A stretch of 64,000 nucleotides of DNA from Diospyros lotus (taxonomy: Eukaryota; Streptophyta; Magnoliopsida; Ericales; Ebenaceae), in the NCBI RefSeq assembly GCF_014633365.1, contig NC_068347.1:12181655-12245654 (forward strand), read 5' to 3'. Every line of letters starts with the position of its first letter. The first letter of the stretch is position 1. Both the position numbers and the translations under genes were made by a program. The notes beneath the pieces are model-generated. The model ran no database searches, was not told the origin of the DNA, and saw nothing but the letters and a program-made list of their open reading frames with translations. Below are positions 1 through 11,183 of this stretch, one piece after another.

Positions 1-650
1 ATGCGAGGTATGTTAGCAGGTTTGATGAGGGTAGTTGATACCCTAGTTACTAATCTGTTAAGGCAATCGCAAGTTCCCCAAGAAGTAGAAGATATGAGAA
101 GCGATAAGCCAGTCGCTTCAACAGCTCCAATTGTGGAGACAGATATAGGGAGTTAGATATTAAAGGATTTTATACCCTTCCGACCATCAGCATTCCATGG
201 ATTCACAAATGCAGCAATGGTTGAGAATTGGATGCTATCGATTGTACAGACGATCGCTGAGTGCGACTTAGCACATTTTTATTCAAAGGTGATACCAAGA
301 GATGGTGGAAGACTGCATGCCAAAGGTTTGGTAATCAAGAACCCACATGGGTTAAGTTCCAACAAGTGTTCAATGATGTTTATTATCCAACATAGGTCAA
401 GGACCAGAAATTTTTTGAGTTTGTTGAGTTAGTGTAAGGTACCAAGACAGTGGCCCAATGTGAGAGAGAGTTTACAGCCTTGACTAGATAGGCCTTAGAG
501 TTGGTGTCCACTAAAGCAAAGAAGGCTGCTAAAATTCAGAGAGGATTGCATGCTGATATTTTCCACGCTTTTGGAGGAGCTTAGAGTATGGATTATACCA
601 TGGTAGTTCAGCAAGCATATGCTATCAAGAGAAATGTTTGAGAATTGCGA
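1..650 (+). pseudogene. gag fragment (chromovirus)
   Basis: Reads as the capsid part of a gypsy Gag. The first ~80 bases are nearly the same as 6907-6984, which fixes this as the start of the gag alpha-helical region. Further on, pieces such as TKTVAQCEREFTALTR resemble the Retrotrans_gag motif, and 217-432 gives a 71-residue open stretch. Stops interrupt it (for example around 156 and 430). The zinc knuckle and the N-terminal half of the protease that should follow are missing, so there is a deletion near 600-690. Confidence 0.7.
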
Positions 651-679
651 GATCGGGGTATATGATAAGAAGCTATTTG

Positions 680-1060
680 GGGAGACCTAGAAATTCTTGA
701 TGTTAGGGATTTTGAATTGATCCTTAGCATGGATTGGTTGTCACGGCATTATGCAAGAGTTGTCCGTCAATGAAAGATTATTGAATTTGATCTACCTCGA
801 CAGTCGGTTCTTATTTATAGAAAAGTCAAACCTATATCTACGATTCCTAAGATCTCAGTGATGAAAGTCAAGAAGCTGATGCGTGATGGATGTGAAGCTT
901 ACTTAGCTTTTGTGACCACTGACGAGGGAAGCAAAAGGAAGTTATCCGAGGTGCCAGTAGTACGAGATTTCCCAAATGTGTTCCCTGATGAATTACCAAG
1001 ATTACCTCCCCGAATAGGGGCAGAGCTTATTATTGAGTTATTACCTAGTACATAGCCTAT
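680..1060 (+). pseudogene. Protease C-terminal remnant and PR-RT linker
   Basis: The stretch begins with a sequence ending SMDWLSRH, the C-terminal signature of chromovirus aspartic proteases (usually GMDWLS). The catalytic D-S/T-G region that should lie upstream is absent. A linker follows with VVRDFPNVFPDELPRLPP, typical of the junction between protease and reverse transcriptase in plant chromoviruses. Stops occur in the linker, for example around 1054. It belongs to the same polyprotein as the RT at 1080. Confidence 0.75.
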
Positions 1061-1079
1061 TTCTAAGGCTCCATATCGA

Positions 1080-1845
1080 ATGACACCTAATGAATTAAAA
1101 GAGTTGAAGGCCCAGTTGGAAGAATTAATAGAGAAGGGTTTCATCAGACCTAGTTCATCCCCGTGGGGTGCACCAGTATTATTCGTGAGAAAGAAATATG
1201 GATCTTTGAGATTATGTATTGATTATCGCCAATTGAACCAAGTGACAATGGAGAATAAATATCCTTTACCGTGAGTGGATGACTTGTTAGATCAGTTGCG
1301 AGGAGCTAAGGTATTCTCAAAGATAGACTTAAGATTGGGTTACCATCAGGTACGAGTTAGAGATGATGATATACAGAAGACCATTTTCAGGACTCGCTAT
1401 GGACACTACGAGTTCATGGTAATGCCATTTGGGTTGACGAATGCCCCAGCCATTTTCATGATTTAATGAATCGAGTTCTGCGTGAGTACCTAGACCGATT
1501 TATTATTGTCTTCATCGACGATGTTCTAGTTTACTCACCTAATGTGGAGGAGCATACAAAGTATCTTACTATAGTATTGCAGAGGCTTAGAGAAGAGCAA
1601 TTGTATGCCAAGTTCAACAAGTGTGAGTTCTGGCTCACTCAAATTGGATTTCTAGGTCATATGGTGTCTAGAGATGGTATTTCAGTGGATCTAGACAAGA
1701 CTAAAGCAGTTATGGATTGGTCGAGGCCGACGACAGTGATAGAGATACGTAGTTTTCTAGGTCTTGCAGGCTATTATAGGCGATTCATTGAAGGATTTGT
1801 TCGTTTATCTTCCACTATGACTATGATAACAAGGAAATGAGAGAA
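1080..1845 (+). pseudogene. Reverse transcriptase (chromovirus), frameshifted
   Basis: RNA-dependent DNA polymerase of the element. Visible blocks in order: [17 protein letters not shown] with [18 protein letters not shown], the palm strand [21 protein letters not shown], a [15 protein letters not shown] motif, and the catalytic FIDD box with VLVYS after it. The connection motif FLGLAGYYRRFI is at the end. A CGA-to-TGA type stop (LP*VDDLL) lies at 1272-1274, and one base is lost near 1462, so the reading frame shifts between the two catalytic halves. Catalytic residues are still recognisable but the enzyme cannot be made. Confidence 0.9.
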
Positions 1846-2295
1846 GTTTGAATGGAGTGACGCGTGTGAACGTGCTTTCCAAGAATTAAAGCAAAAGTTT
1901 ACTACTGCACCAGTTTTAGCTATACCAAGAAGTGGAGAGAAATATTCCATTTACAGCGATGCATCCCATTCAGGTTTGGGTTGCTTATTGATGCAATAAG
2001 GTTGAGTTAATGCCTATGCTTCCAGGTAATTGAAGAAACACGAGGTGAACTACCCTACTCATGATTTGGAGTTGGCAGCGGTAGTATTTGCATTGAAGAT
2101 ATGACGACACTATTTATATGGTGAGAAAGTTGAAATTTATACAGATCATAAAAGCCTACATTATCTTCTATCCCAGAAAGAATTGAACATGAGGCAAAGG
2201 CGTTGGGTCTAGTTATTTAAAGACTTCGACTGTGAGATTCTATACCATCCAGGAAAGGCTAATGTAGTAGCCGATGCCTTGAAAGGCGAGGAGCT
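1846..2295 (+). pseudogene. RNase H domain (chromovirus)
   Basis: Continues the polyprotein after RT. It begins with FEWSDACERAFQELKQ, then SDASHSGLG (first catalytic Asp), HDLELAAVVFALK (Glu) and [12 protein letters not shown] (second Asp), ending in HPGKANVVADAL. Several in-frame stops, for example around 1999, 2029, 2101 and 2209. One RNase H domain only, as expected for chromoviruses and unlike the two Tat elements in this window. Confidence 0.85.
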
Positions 2296-3835
2296 TTTAT
2301 GGCTACGATGATGGCTCAAGAATGGAAGTTATTGGAGAAATTGAGTGCTCTATCTATTTCAGCCCCAGAGGATAGTACAGTGATGAGTTACATTTATATG
2401 AGGGTGCAACCCGAGTTGTTGGATTTAATCAAGGACCAGCAATCAAAAGATGAGAAGTTAGCACAAATTTTAGCAGATATGAAGAAGTTTTCTCGTTTGG
2501 ATATACTATACGAAGTGATAGAATACTCTTATTTTAGGGACGTATTTGTATACACAATGATGGAAATCTTAGGCAAGAGATTTTGGCACACAAGAGTCGT
2601 TACACTATTCATCAAGGTGTTGGGAAGATGTACCACGTCCTAAAGCGCCAGTATTAGTGGAGTGGTATAAAGAAAAATGTAACCAATTATGTTTCACAGT
2701 GTTCAGTATGCCAACAAGTTAAAGAGGAACATCACAAACCCACAGGTTTATTACTTCCATTACCTATTCCGGAGTGAAAGTGGGATAATATTGCCATGGA
2801 TTTTGTGATGGGTTTACCCAGGATTACTAGAGGCTATGATGCTATATGGGTGATTGTTGACCGTTTGACTAAATTAACCCATTTTCTGCCTATTAAGAAG
2901 ACTTATCCATTGAATTGATTTGCAGGGATCTATATTAAGAAGATCGTGAAGTGACATGGTGTTCCATCCAGCATTGTATCAGATCGAGATCCTCATTTTA
3001 CTTTTCATTTTTGGGGAGCTTTGCATGATGCATTAGGATCTCAGTTGAAGTTCAGTACAACACTTCATCAACAGACAGATGGTCAGTCAGAGAGGACTAT
3101 TAGGACTCTCGAGGACATGTTGAGAGCTTGTGTTTTAGATTTCCAAGATAGTTGGGATGAGCATCTACCTTTGGTAGAATTTTCTTACAATAATAGTTTC
3201 CATTCAAGTATTGGAATGTCACCATATGAGGCTTTATATGGGTGACCATGTCGATCATCGATATGTTGGGAAGAGGTTGGAGATAGGGCTTTATTAGGTC
3301 CTAAAATTGTTGAACAAACGACAGAAAAGATTCGGGTTATCAAAGCAAGAATGAAGATAGCCCAAGACAAACAGAAAAGTTATGCAGACAAACGACGACT
3401 AGACCTCGAGTTTGAGGTAGGCGACCATGTTTGGTTGAGAGTCATGCCTATTAAAGGTGTGCGAAGATTTGGCATAGTAGGGAAGCTTAGTCCCTGTTAC
3501 ATTGGTCCGTTTGAAATTTTGAGACGGATATGGACTTTGGCATATGAGTTAGCTTTTCCACCTCAGTTGTCCCATGTTCATAACGTGTTTCATGTTTCAA
3601 TTTTGAGAAAGTATGTGCCAAATCCTCAGCACGTAATTGATTTTCAGAATCTTGAAGTTAGAGAAGATGTGTCTTATGAAGAGATGCCTATTAGTATTTT
3701 GGAGCGGAAGGAAAAGACTTTGAGGAACCGATCAATTCCTCTTGTGAAAGTGCAATGGCAGCGACACTCGTCAGAAGAGGCGACGTGGAAATTAGAAGAA
3801 GAAATGAGGCATCTTTACCCCTTGTTATTCGAGTA
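2296..3835 (+). pseudogene. Integrase with GPY/F module and chromodomain
   Basis: Inserts the cDNA into the genome. A degenerate zinc-binding region (QCSVCQQVK at ~2695) is followed by the catalytic core with AMDFVMGLP and [11 protein letters not shown] (first Asp), IVSDRDPHF (second Asp) and [16 protein letters not shown] (Glu). The region near 3480-3530 reads KLSPCYIGPFEIL, the GPY/F module. The last ~60 residues (VSYEEMPISIL ... EEATWKLEEEM) form a chromodomain of Tekay type, thought to direct insertion to heterochromatin. Stops include one at 3243 (YG*PCR, probably CGA to TGA). 3351-3836 is an uninterrupted 161-codon tail ending at TAA. Confidence 0.9.
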
Positions 3836-3883
3836 ATCAGGTACGAATTTGGAGGACTAAATTCTTTTAAGGAGTGGAGAAAT

Positions 3884-6644
3884 TGTAACAACCCGTTAGA
3901 GGGCCCAGTATTTATTTAGAATCATTTTGGTTATTTCTTGAGTTAAAGGAATTTGTCGATTTAATTTTAATGTGGAAATTTAGAGATTTTGAAGGAAAAG
4001 AATAGCATTTAATTCTATTTAATTTTGGAGTTAAGAGAATTTGCCAAGTTGGCAATTTAGTAATTTTTAATTGAGAGAATAGTATTTAAATAGCATTTAA
4101 TGATATTTATTTATTGTGACAATTAAATGCAAGGGCATGAAGGTAATTCTAGAATTTTATTATTATTTGAGAGTTTTAATAATAATTTTTGTATTATTAT
4201 TAATTAAGTAAGATTATGTATTTAAGGGAGAGTGAGAATCCATGCGTGAGATGGATTTGGATTGAGAGTCTCCTAGTGGTAGTAGGAGAAGGATTCTCAG
4301 TTATAAAAGGAGATTGAGTTATGGGCTAGGGCTTCTTATGCCTATATATATAGCTTGATAGCCATAAGTTTCTTCACGCCATGTGAAGAACAGAAGATAA
4401 AAGAAGTTCCAGTAGTGTCTAGCATAAGAGAAGTTGCTTTGCAATCGTTGCAATTCAGTTAAGAAGATTAAGGCAAGTATTCCCCTCGTAATCCCTTCCA
4501 TTACGAGATCATGATAGTTCGTTTTCAGAATCTTTAAGACTCACGTTTGATACTCAGTTTATCATCCAGTTTGTATAAACCTATATGCATGTTTAGATTA
4601 GCGTATCAAAGGCTTCCTTGAGGAAGTATCTATCCCTGTAAAACATTCTTACGGGATCATGATTCAGTATTAATCTCATTTTTTCAGTAACTCTTTGTTG
4701 AGTTTCAGTTTTTACAGACAGTGCAAGTATATGTATATATGCGTGTAATAGTGAGTGCATGAAGAAGATATGCATGATTCTTTATAGCAATTCTTTTAAA
4801 TATAATCTCCAAATCATGTTAGCATACGTTCTCAGATTAAACAAGACTCTTCATTTTTGTTCCTGGATCTTTATCAGTTGTGTTTACAGGAATATGTATA
4901 TGCGCAGTTATATGAGTATCTAGTAAGTTTGATAAGTGGTGCATAATTCTTTCAGCGTTTTCTTTCAAAAACGATCTCTGATTCATCCTTAAGTTAGTTC
5001 ATGTCAATTGGGATTGTTCTCCCAAGATTTCTTTCGGAATAGTGTAGCAATGTTAAGTTTTGATTCAAGATGTAGTCTCTGTTAACATGAGTTTTATTTC
5101 TTATGAGATTCTAGACATTCGAATGAGCCTTATGTCATTCGAATGAGTTTTGAGGCATCCGAATGAATTCTCAATGGTATCGTATCATCTCCTCGTGTTC
5201 TTAAAGTTTTCAGTGTGTCATTCGAATGAGTTTGCTTTGTCATTTGAATGAGTCGTTGAAAGATCCGAATAGCCTGTGCTTTGTATCATCTAGCATTCGA
5301 ATATAAGCCCTCCCATTCGAATGAATTTCATCAGATTTTTGAGATTGTGAGTAGCATTCGAATGAATTTCATCCGGTTCCGAGATTATGAGTAGCATTCA
5401 AATGCCACAGTGGTATCATTCGAATGAATTTCTGATATCATCTGAATGTTCTTCCTTTCCATTCGAATGATCCCCCTATGCTTAAGCCCATTATCCGAAT
5501 ACCTTCATGTGTCATCCGAACGATCCCTTCCTCATTCGAATGCATCCCAAGTCATATGCTTTTCATCCAAATGCTTTATTTTGGCATCCGAATGTCTTAT
5601 TCACATTCAGATGTTTCTCCTCGCATACGAATGAGTCCTTCTGTTAATTAAATTGCTGATCAGTGATCTCCAATTTCAGTTATCATTTAATCAAATAATA
5701 AATACCCTCAGTATTTGAAACCCATAACATTTATGATAAATGTAATTTGCCAATACTCAAAAATTACAGAATCTTTGTACTCCAATATATTAAAGATCAG
5801 ATTACATGTGTAGTTTATTATGACATGATCGACATTATTCTATGAGATTATGTGCATACATTTTGGTGTGAGCATTGAGCATGACTTTATATGGAGCACT
5901 ACATATCGTGTGCCAGCATGTATATGAGCACAACATTGCATTATGCGCGTCAGGTGACTTGTCCACTGGGATCCCACCAGTTTCAGTTTTAGCTCAGTTT
6001 ATGAGTTGCCCGCCTGGTAGCCACCAGGGGGCTAAGGGCATATTACCTACAGTATGTGCTTACAGTTTTTTTCTGTTTACAGGATTCAGATCAATCAGGT
6101 ATGTTTTATCAGATTATGTGGGCCTATAAGCCAAAGTTGCATACCTGCATTTAGTTTACAGTTTATGTGCATTACATTTTTATGAATGCAAATAGATAGT
6201 GATTATACTCAGTACAAGTTTAGTAAGTACTTTATTAGTATCGATATTCTTCGATTCAGTTTTAGTATTCTTTCTAGCTTATTACTTGCTGAGCTTTGTA
6301 ACTCACCTCGTACTCTTCACCATTCCAGGTCCTAGTGGGGGAGTACCAGATGTGGGGCCTAGCAGCAATGGTCAGTAGTATGTGTACGTGGAGCCGCTCA
6401 AGACAAAAGATGTCTAGGAGATTGTCAGTTTATAGTGTCTTGTCATTTAGGGTTATTTTATATTTCAGTTAAGGGATTGTCTCTTAGACAGAGTTTATGG
6501 TTTTCAGTTTATGTTGACTCAGAGTTTTATTTTAGTTGATTATGATATTCATTTATGGTATCAAATTTCAGTTTATTAGTTAGTTTTATTTTGTTTCCCC
6601 GTAGCACCTCTTCTCGGGCAATTCTAAGAGAATGGGGTGTTACA
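3884..6644 (+). repeat. Long LTR of the chromovirus (2761 bp)
   Basis: Begins TGTAACAACCCG directly after a purine-rich tract (GGAGTGGAGAAAT) and ends GGGGTGTTACA, giving the TG..CA ends. The Met-tRNA primer site follows four bases later, so this LTR acts as 3' LTR of the left copy and 5' LTR of the right copy. It contains a palindrome array at 5115-5634. Related LTRs lie on the minus strand at 42075-43507 and 43947-45475. Small ORFs inside it are not genes. Confidence 0.9.
5115..5634 (+). repeat. Array of about 20 CATTCGAATG-type palindromes
   Basis: About twenty copies of a 10-base motif with the self-complementary core ATTCGAAT, separated by unrelated spacers, mostly 10-30 bases. Departures from the consensus are mostly TTCGAA to TTTGAA, TTCAAA, TCTGAA or TCCGAA, many of them CpG decay. 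Flanking sequence aligns with two other LTRs in this window that carry different motifs in the same place. Confidence 0.9.
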
Positions 6645-6648
6645 ATAT

Positions 6649-6660
6649 TGGTATCAGAGC
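6649..6660 (+). promoter_or_regulatory. Primer binding site for initiator Met-tRNA
   Basis: TGGTATCAGAGC, complementary to the 3' end of plant initiator Met-tRNA, four bases after the LTR end at 6644. It primes minus-strand cDNA synthesis in the downstream copy. Confidence 0.92.
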
Positions 6661-6984
6661 GGTGTTTTGAGGAGTCTCCCGTACACACATAGGATGTTGG
6701 GTAGAGTTAGGACTTATGTCCGTCAATTAGATAAGTTGGCCCAATTTATAGTATTCTAACCCTAAATGGTGATACAGGAAGATAAGTAATAGAGGTGGAC
6801 GACCCCATACTCGCAGTCAGGCTACTTCTATTCCAGATGAGGTTCCAATATCCACGCCTGATTTTCCAAGGGAGTTTAGTAGTGATCTACGACAAGGAAT
6901 GATCGAGATGCGAGGTATGTTAGCAGGTTTGATGAACATAGTCGATACCCTAGTTACTAATCAGTTAAGGCAACCGCAAGTCTT
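6661..6984 (+). pseudogene. Leader and gag start of a second tandem chromovirus copy
   Basis: After the primer site the sequence gives a leader and then a Gag N-terminus (RGGRPHTRSQATSIPDE, then MIEMRGMLAGLM). From 6907 it repeats the first ~80 bases of the window with a few changes, which shows that 1-3883 and this piece are two copies sharing one LTR. Homology stops abruptly near 6984, where CACTA coding sequence begins, so the rest of this copy is lost or displaced. Confidence 0.85.
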
Positions 6985-6989
6985 TGATG

Positions 6990-7334
6990 ACATGAAGGGG
7001 TCCTAGTCCAAGAGATGGAAGTGATGGTGCCCAACCCACACAACCAACAATTGATGATAGCAGTCTTTGGATGGAGGTTGTTGGAGGTAGAAAGAAGGGT
7101 CGTGTATATGGCATGGGTTCAGAAGCTCATGTTATCCCCTCTCGATCTACAGGGCTGCCACCGCCAACAGCCCATGCAGATATGACTCAATTGTGTTGTG
7201 AGGTGTCTAGGATGGTGCATGATGCTGTAGGAGGCGTCATAGATAATGCCGTAGAGACCATCATTCAACGTGTGTTGCAACATATAGGAGAAGTAGGATA
7301 TGGATCAAGTGTTGCTGGTACACCTCTACAATAG
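6990..7334 (+). pseudogene. C-terminal fragment of a plant CACTA transposase-associated protein
   Basis: The stretch reads ...MEVVGGRKKGRVYGMGSEAH and then a helical tail ending SSVAGTPLQ before TAG at 7332-7334. The GGRKKGRVYG(L/M)GSEA motif is the hallmark of the plant Ptta/En/Spm transposase family (Transposase_24), where it lies near the C-terminus. Only this end remains. A TAG near 7002 precedes the motif in the same region. The position just inside a CACTA terminus supports the call. Confidence 0.8.
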
Positions 7335-8072
7335 TCATACCAGGAACATTCAGACTCGTCTTTTGTTAGATATGAACTTGTGTTTAGAAAACCATGTATA
7401 TTTTTGGCATAATGTTCTCATATATAGTTAATGATAAATATTAATGCAAGTGTGTTGGTTTTGGTATCTTTTCAATTTATACAAATGTATTGTTTTATTT
7501 TGATTTATGCATAAAATTTTGATAGTTTATAATATCAGTTTTTAATACGAATTTTTTAAAAAATAAGTATAATTTTTTAAAATTTAATTGCGCAATTAAA
7601 CCCGGGCTAGGTTTAATTGGGCAATAAAACCCAGGCTAGGTTAATTCCCCAAATAAACTCGGGCCAGGTTTAATTGCCCAATTAAACCCGATTCACCTTT
7701 AAATACACAATATTTTTCGACAGATTTGTGACGAATTTTCAATTGGTAAAATTTATAACTATTTATCTTTTTAAAAATTGACTAATTAATTAGAGACTGA
7801 AAATTCGTCAGGTAATTTCAGTCGCAAAATACTACCAAGATATTTCGGTCGTTAATTTGGTATTAAATGAATTTTATTAATTTAGCAACGGAAATATAAT
7901 CCGTCGCTAACTCGGTCGGTACTTTGTGACCAACATGATATTCCGTTGGTAAAACTTACTGACGAGCCGTTTTTCGACTGACACATTTAGTCAAAAATTT
8001 TGTCGCTAAATAAGTATTTTGTCGGTAAATCAATCAGAATATCAATCGCAAATGGGATTTTTTCTTGTAGTG
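7335..8072 (+). repeat. CACTA subterminal region with inverted repeats and 3' terminal repeat
   Basis: About 740 bases without coding content. 7588-7690 holds four copies of a motif around TTAATTGCGCAATTAAACCCGGG. 7720-8060 holds scattered GTCGCTAAA / TTTAGCGACG-type motifs in both orientations, the usual pattern of transposase-binding subterminal repeats. The end at 8072 is the terminal repeat. Confidence 0.75.
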
Positions 8073-8149
8073 TTGTGAGGTGAACTGAAGAAAGGTGAAA
8101 CTCACTTGGGTTTCGGGTCCCATTTTATTATGATTTCTTTAATTGTTTT
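8073..8149 (+). repeat. LTR remnant, left half (interrupted by Tat-A)
   Basis: Joined to 20012-20177 across the Tat-A insertion, it aligns with the 3' end of the LTR that occupies 52382-58292 on the other strand (shared order: GAAGAAAGGTGAA.., then GGTTTCGGGT, then the segment ending near 20177). It is the broken target into which Tat-A inserted. Confidence 0.6.
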
Positions 8150-8941
8150 TGTTGTGCCCCAATAATTGGAAGCAGCTACGAAAGGGCCCTTGGGAAGGAC
8201 TCCTCGAAAGTCCTTCCGAGATTGCTTCGAAAGGACCCTTCGGAAGGAATCCTTTTAGAACTGACACGTGTTCTCTATAAAATGCCAAGTCCAACACTCA
8301 GAAGGGGATCCAAACATCGGTATTTCTCTCACACTTTCCTTCAGAAATTTAGCCTTTTTTTTCTTTTCCTTACGATTATTTGCCTTATGTTATTGACTTA
8401 ACCATCGGAGGGTCTTCGCAGGAGGAGAATCCCGCGAGCCTTCTAAGCTTTGTTTCTCCCTATAGTTCCTTCGGAAGCCCCACCCGTTCCTTTGGAAGCA
8501 TTCTTCGGAAGGACCATACCTCAAGTTCCGGAGTAAGCCCTTGCTCGCCCCTTTGGGAGCATAGCACCCGTTCCTTTAGAAGGACCCTCCAGTTCCTCTA
8601 GAAGTAGCACTCTACTCCTTCGAAAGGAGGTTTCGCACGGGAAGATCATGCTCCTTGGAAGGACCTCATTGCAAGCCAACCTTTTGGAAGGTACAATTGT
8701 TCCTTTGGAAGAGAAGCCAAGCGAATTGCCTACGGAGGACCGAAGTCATTCCTTCGGAAGTATCATTTTTGTCACGTCCCAAAGGTCCTTCGGAAGCACC
8801 CTTCGGAAGGAACCCTTCAGAAGGAATCCTTTGGAAGCCCACTCTAATTCTGCAACCAGTTTTTGATCAGATCTCAAGGCCAACGGCATACACGGGCACC
8901 CCACTCCTATAAATTCTAATTATTGTATTTTGGCAACAACA
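8150..8941 (+). repeat. 5' LTR of Tat-A (792 bp)
   Basis: TG..CA ends, TATAAAA promoter box at 8276-8282, and a dense array of CCTTCGGAAGG-type inverted repeats (many copies between 8180 and 8850). Short open frames inside (8380-8866) only reflect this repetitive sequence. Confidence 0.92.
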
Positions 8942-8943
8942 AT

Positions 8944-8962
8944 TTGGTTCTGTCTGTGGGAA
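8944..8962 (+). promoter_or_regulatory. Primer binding site of Tat-A (degenerate)
   Basis: TTGGTTCTGTCTGTGGGAA two bases after the LTR. Many plant Tat/Athila elements have TTGGCGCCGTCTGTGGGAA here; the CGCC is changed to TTCT. Confidence 0.7.
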
Positions 8963-8991
8963 ACACAACAAAAAGTTCATCTCAACACAAG

Positions 8992-10524
8992 ATGCTGAGG
9001 GGGACAAAGTCAACTAGTTTGGAAAACCCCCCTAATCCAACTCGAATGAGCGCTCGTACCAGGACAGGAGTCCCCAGCCAGGTGCACCCTGTAGTACATG
9101 GACTTTTGGAAGATCACCTAGATAACGATGTATGCTCAGGAAACATTCCAATGCTGGAAGGATGTCAGACCACTAGATTGGGTGGCATGGAACATTCAGA
9201 GCAAGGGGAGGTGCACGTCGTCGGGGTAAGGAGACAAGTGGCAAGGCAGGGGAGGCAAACCCCGCCAGCAAGATAAGCGAACCAAGAGCAACACTCCCTA
9301 GGACAGTCCTCAATTCCAAGGAGAAACCCTACGACAACTTTAGCACCTCCAAAGCCCTCCGGGATAGTACCACCCACGGTCCTCAATTCCAAGAAGAAGT
9401 GCTGGAACAAAAGCAAATTGTGGCGACACCAACAGAAACACCCATGAAAGGATTCCCCTGTCCGAAGAACTCCAAAGACAGCCGGTGCAACCAGGGTTCA
9501 AGCCACCACAACTCTCAGTGTACTCGAGGAAGGAAGACCTTGAGAGACACCTGTAACACTTCGTCGCAATGGCTGTGTTACATGGGTGGAACGAGATCAC
9601 TAGGTGCAAGGCTTTCCCTCTCTCACTAATAGGATAAGCTTAACAGTGGTTCAGTGAGTTACCTATCAGACATATCCGTTCATTCGAGCAACTAAAGAAA
9701 GAATTTCTGGAAGCATTCTCTGCCTATGTCTCGAAGAAAAAAAGTGTCATGTATTTGATGAGCTTGCAGCAAAGGCCAAATGAATCCCTAAAACAATACA
9801 TCGAGAGGTTTAGGGCTGCGACACAGGAAGTAAGAGACCTCCCGGTTGGTTTGGCAGCATCCGCCTTGCTTAATGGAACCGCCTATGCCCCGCTCAAAAC
9901 ATCCTTAGCCTTTTTCGAGCCAGACTCAATGGCCGAATTGTTTGCCCGAGCTAAACAGTTCATCGTCCAAATGGAAATTTTGGAAGCATGGGAAGGTAAA
10001 AGAATAGGAAAGCCGAACGACGTTGGGTCAGATAGATTAGTGAAGGTACAGAGGAGAGAAAAGCCCCCGAAGATGCAATTTCGGAGCTTCACTCCCCTTA
10101 CTGAGCCGAGAGCCACTATCCTTTCCTCCATTGCACATATCGGACTCATTAATTTTGCTCCACGTTTCAATCAGCCAATGGGTAGGAACATGGATTCTTT
10201 CTACAAATTTCATGAAACCCCAGGGCATACTACAGACCAGTGTCGGGAACTACGAAATTAGATTGAGCAGCTAATCAAAGAGGGGAAGCTCGATCGATTC
10301 ATACTAGATAAGCCAAAAAACCAACAAGGCCGAAAAGAGGACCCCATAAGAGATATCCAGAGGAGGCCCCCGCGTCCAAGGAATGATGCCCCAAACAGAA
10401 GAGAAAATCAGTCACCTCAACAAAAAGAAGGAGAGATAAATAATCAGATGAGGGAAGAAGCGGACCCAAGTGCAGAAGAATATGATAATGAGCCTATTAT
10501 GGAGAGGAAACATGTAATCTCATG
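8992..10524 (+). pseudogene. gag of Tat-A
   Basis: Structural protein forming the virus-like particle. ATG at 8992 opens a low-complexity N-terminus (to 9276), then the frame is broken through ~9750. 9749-10261 gives the capsid core: MSLQQRPNESLKQYIERFR and LVGLAAS-type helices matching Retrotrans_gag. A knuckle-like region FYKFHETPGHTTDQCRELRN follows, then a TAG at 10259 and a charged tail. The TAG fits a CAG-to-TAG change. Another stop near 10523 precedes the protease. Confidence 0.85.
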
Positions 10525-11183
10525 AGAAGAAAATTTGGTGGGTGATTCTTCCTCTGCTAGAAAGGCATATGCATGCCAGGCGTTGCACGTGAACTCAGTG
10601 GAAAAGGTTCAAAAGGACGAAGACCCCATTATGTTTGCTCCCAAAGACCAAGGAAATGTGTTGCTCCCTCACGATGACCCTTTGGTTATCTCCGCTTTCA
10701 TTGCCAAGCACCCGATTGAAAGAATACTAGTGGATAACGAAAGCTTTGTAAATCTCCTATATTGGAATTGCTTCGAGAAGATGCACATTGCCCATGATCG
10801 GCTGAAGACAGTGACCTCCCCCTTATATAGCTTCACAGGAAAGCGATGCCAGTGGTCGGATCAGTTCGGTTGCCCATTACACTCAGGGACCACCCTCAAG
10901 TGATCACCCGGCAAGTGAACTTTATGGTAGTCAGGACTTTCTCCTCTGCCTACAATGTGATCCTGGGACGTTCGCTCATTAATGTTATGAGAGGCGCCAT
11001 TTCTCCATGGTATTTGTTGATGAAATTTCCTACTCCACAGGGGGTTGGGCAGGTAGGAGGTAATCAGAAACAAGCCCGAGTATGTTATGTCAGCTCCATG
11101 CAAGGTGCCAAAGGAAAGGGAAAAATAATAACCGAAGAGACTTTACTAATCAGCGAAGAAACTCTTGAAGCTAACAAGCCCTA
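10525..11183 (+). pseudogene. Aspartic protease of Tat-A, catalytic motif damaged
   Basis: Processes the Gag-Pol polyprotein. The block HDDPLVISAFIAKHPIERIL leads into VDNESFVNLLYWN, where Tat elements normally have V-D-N/T-G-S. The essential glycine is glutamate here (GGA to GAA), which should abolish activity. Further on are the flap-side motif PLYSFTG, then, in a shifted frame from ~10846, TFSSAYNVILGRSLIN, the C-terminal signature (N-x-ILGR). Frame changes at ~10850. Confidence 0.88.

Larger units (their letters stand above)
1..3883 (+). mobile_element. Chromovirus (Tekay/Del type) internal region, 5'-truncated and decayed
   Basis: Degenerate Ty3/gypsy internal region in the order gag, protease, reverse transcriptase, RNase H, integrase, chromodomain, ending at a purine-rich tract just before the LTR at 3884. 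The chromodomain and the long LTR with a Met-tRNA primer site point to the Tekay/Del clade of chromoviruses. The left end is cut by the window. Protein similarity continues through many stops and several frameshifts, so the copy cannot be autonomous. Clade assignment is by recalled family features, not a tree. Confidence 0.85.
6985..8072 (+). mobile_element. CACTA (En/Spm) transposon, 3' part
   Basis: The right end is precise: it finishes TTTTTTCTTGTAGTG, the complement of a CACTACAAG-type terminal repeat, at 8072. It holds the end of a transposase-associated gene (to 7334) and then AT-rich subterminal DNA with short repeats. No left terminal repeat is visible before 6985, so the 5' part is deleted; the chromovirus gag is cut at the same point. 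Confidence 0.8.

Noticed and set aside
8380..9629. Serine/proline-rich ORFs across the Tat-A LTR and leader
   Set aside because: Composition is produced by the CCTTCGGAAGG motif. The 3' LTR has corresponding ORFs, so they are repeat-derived.
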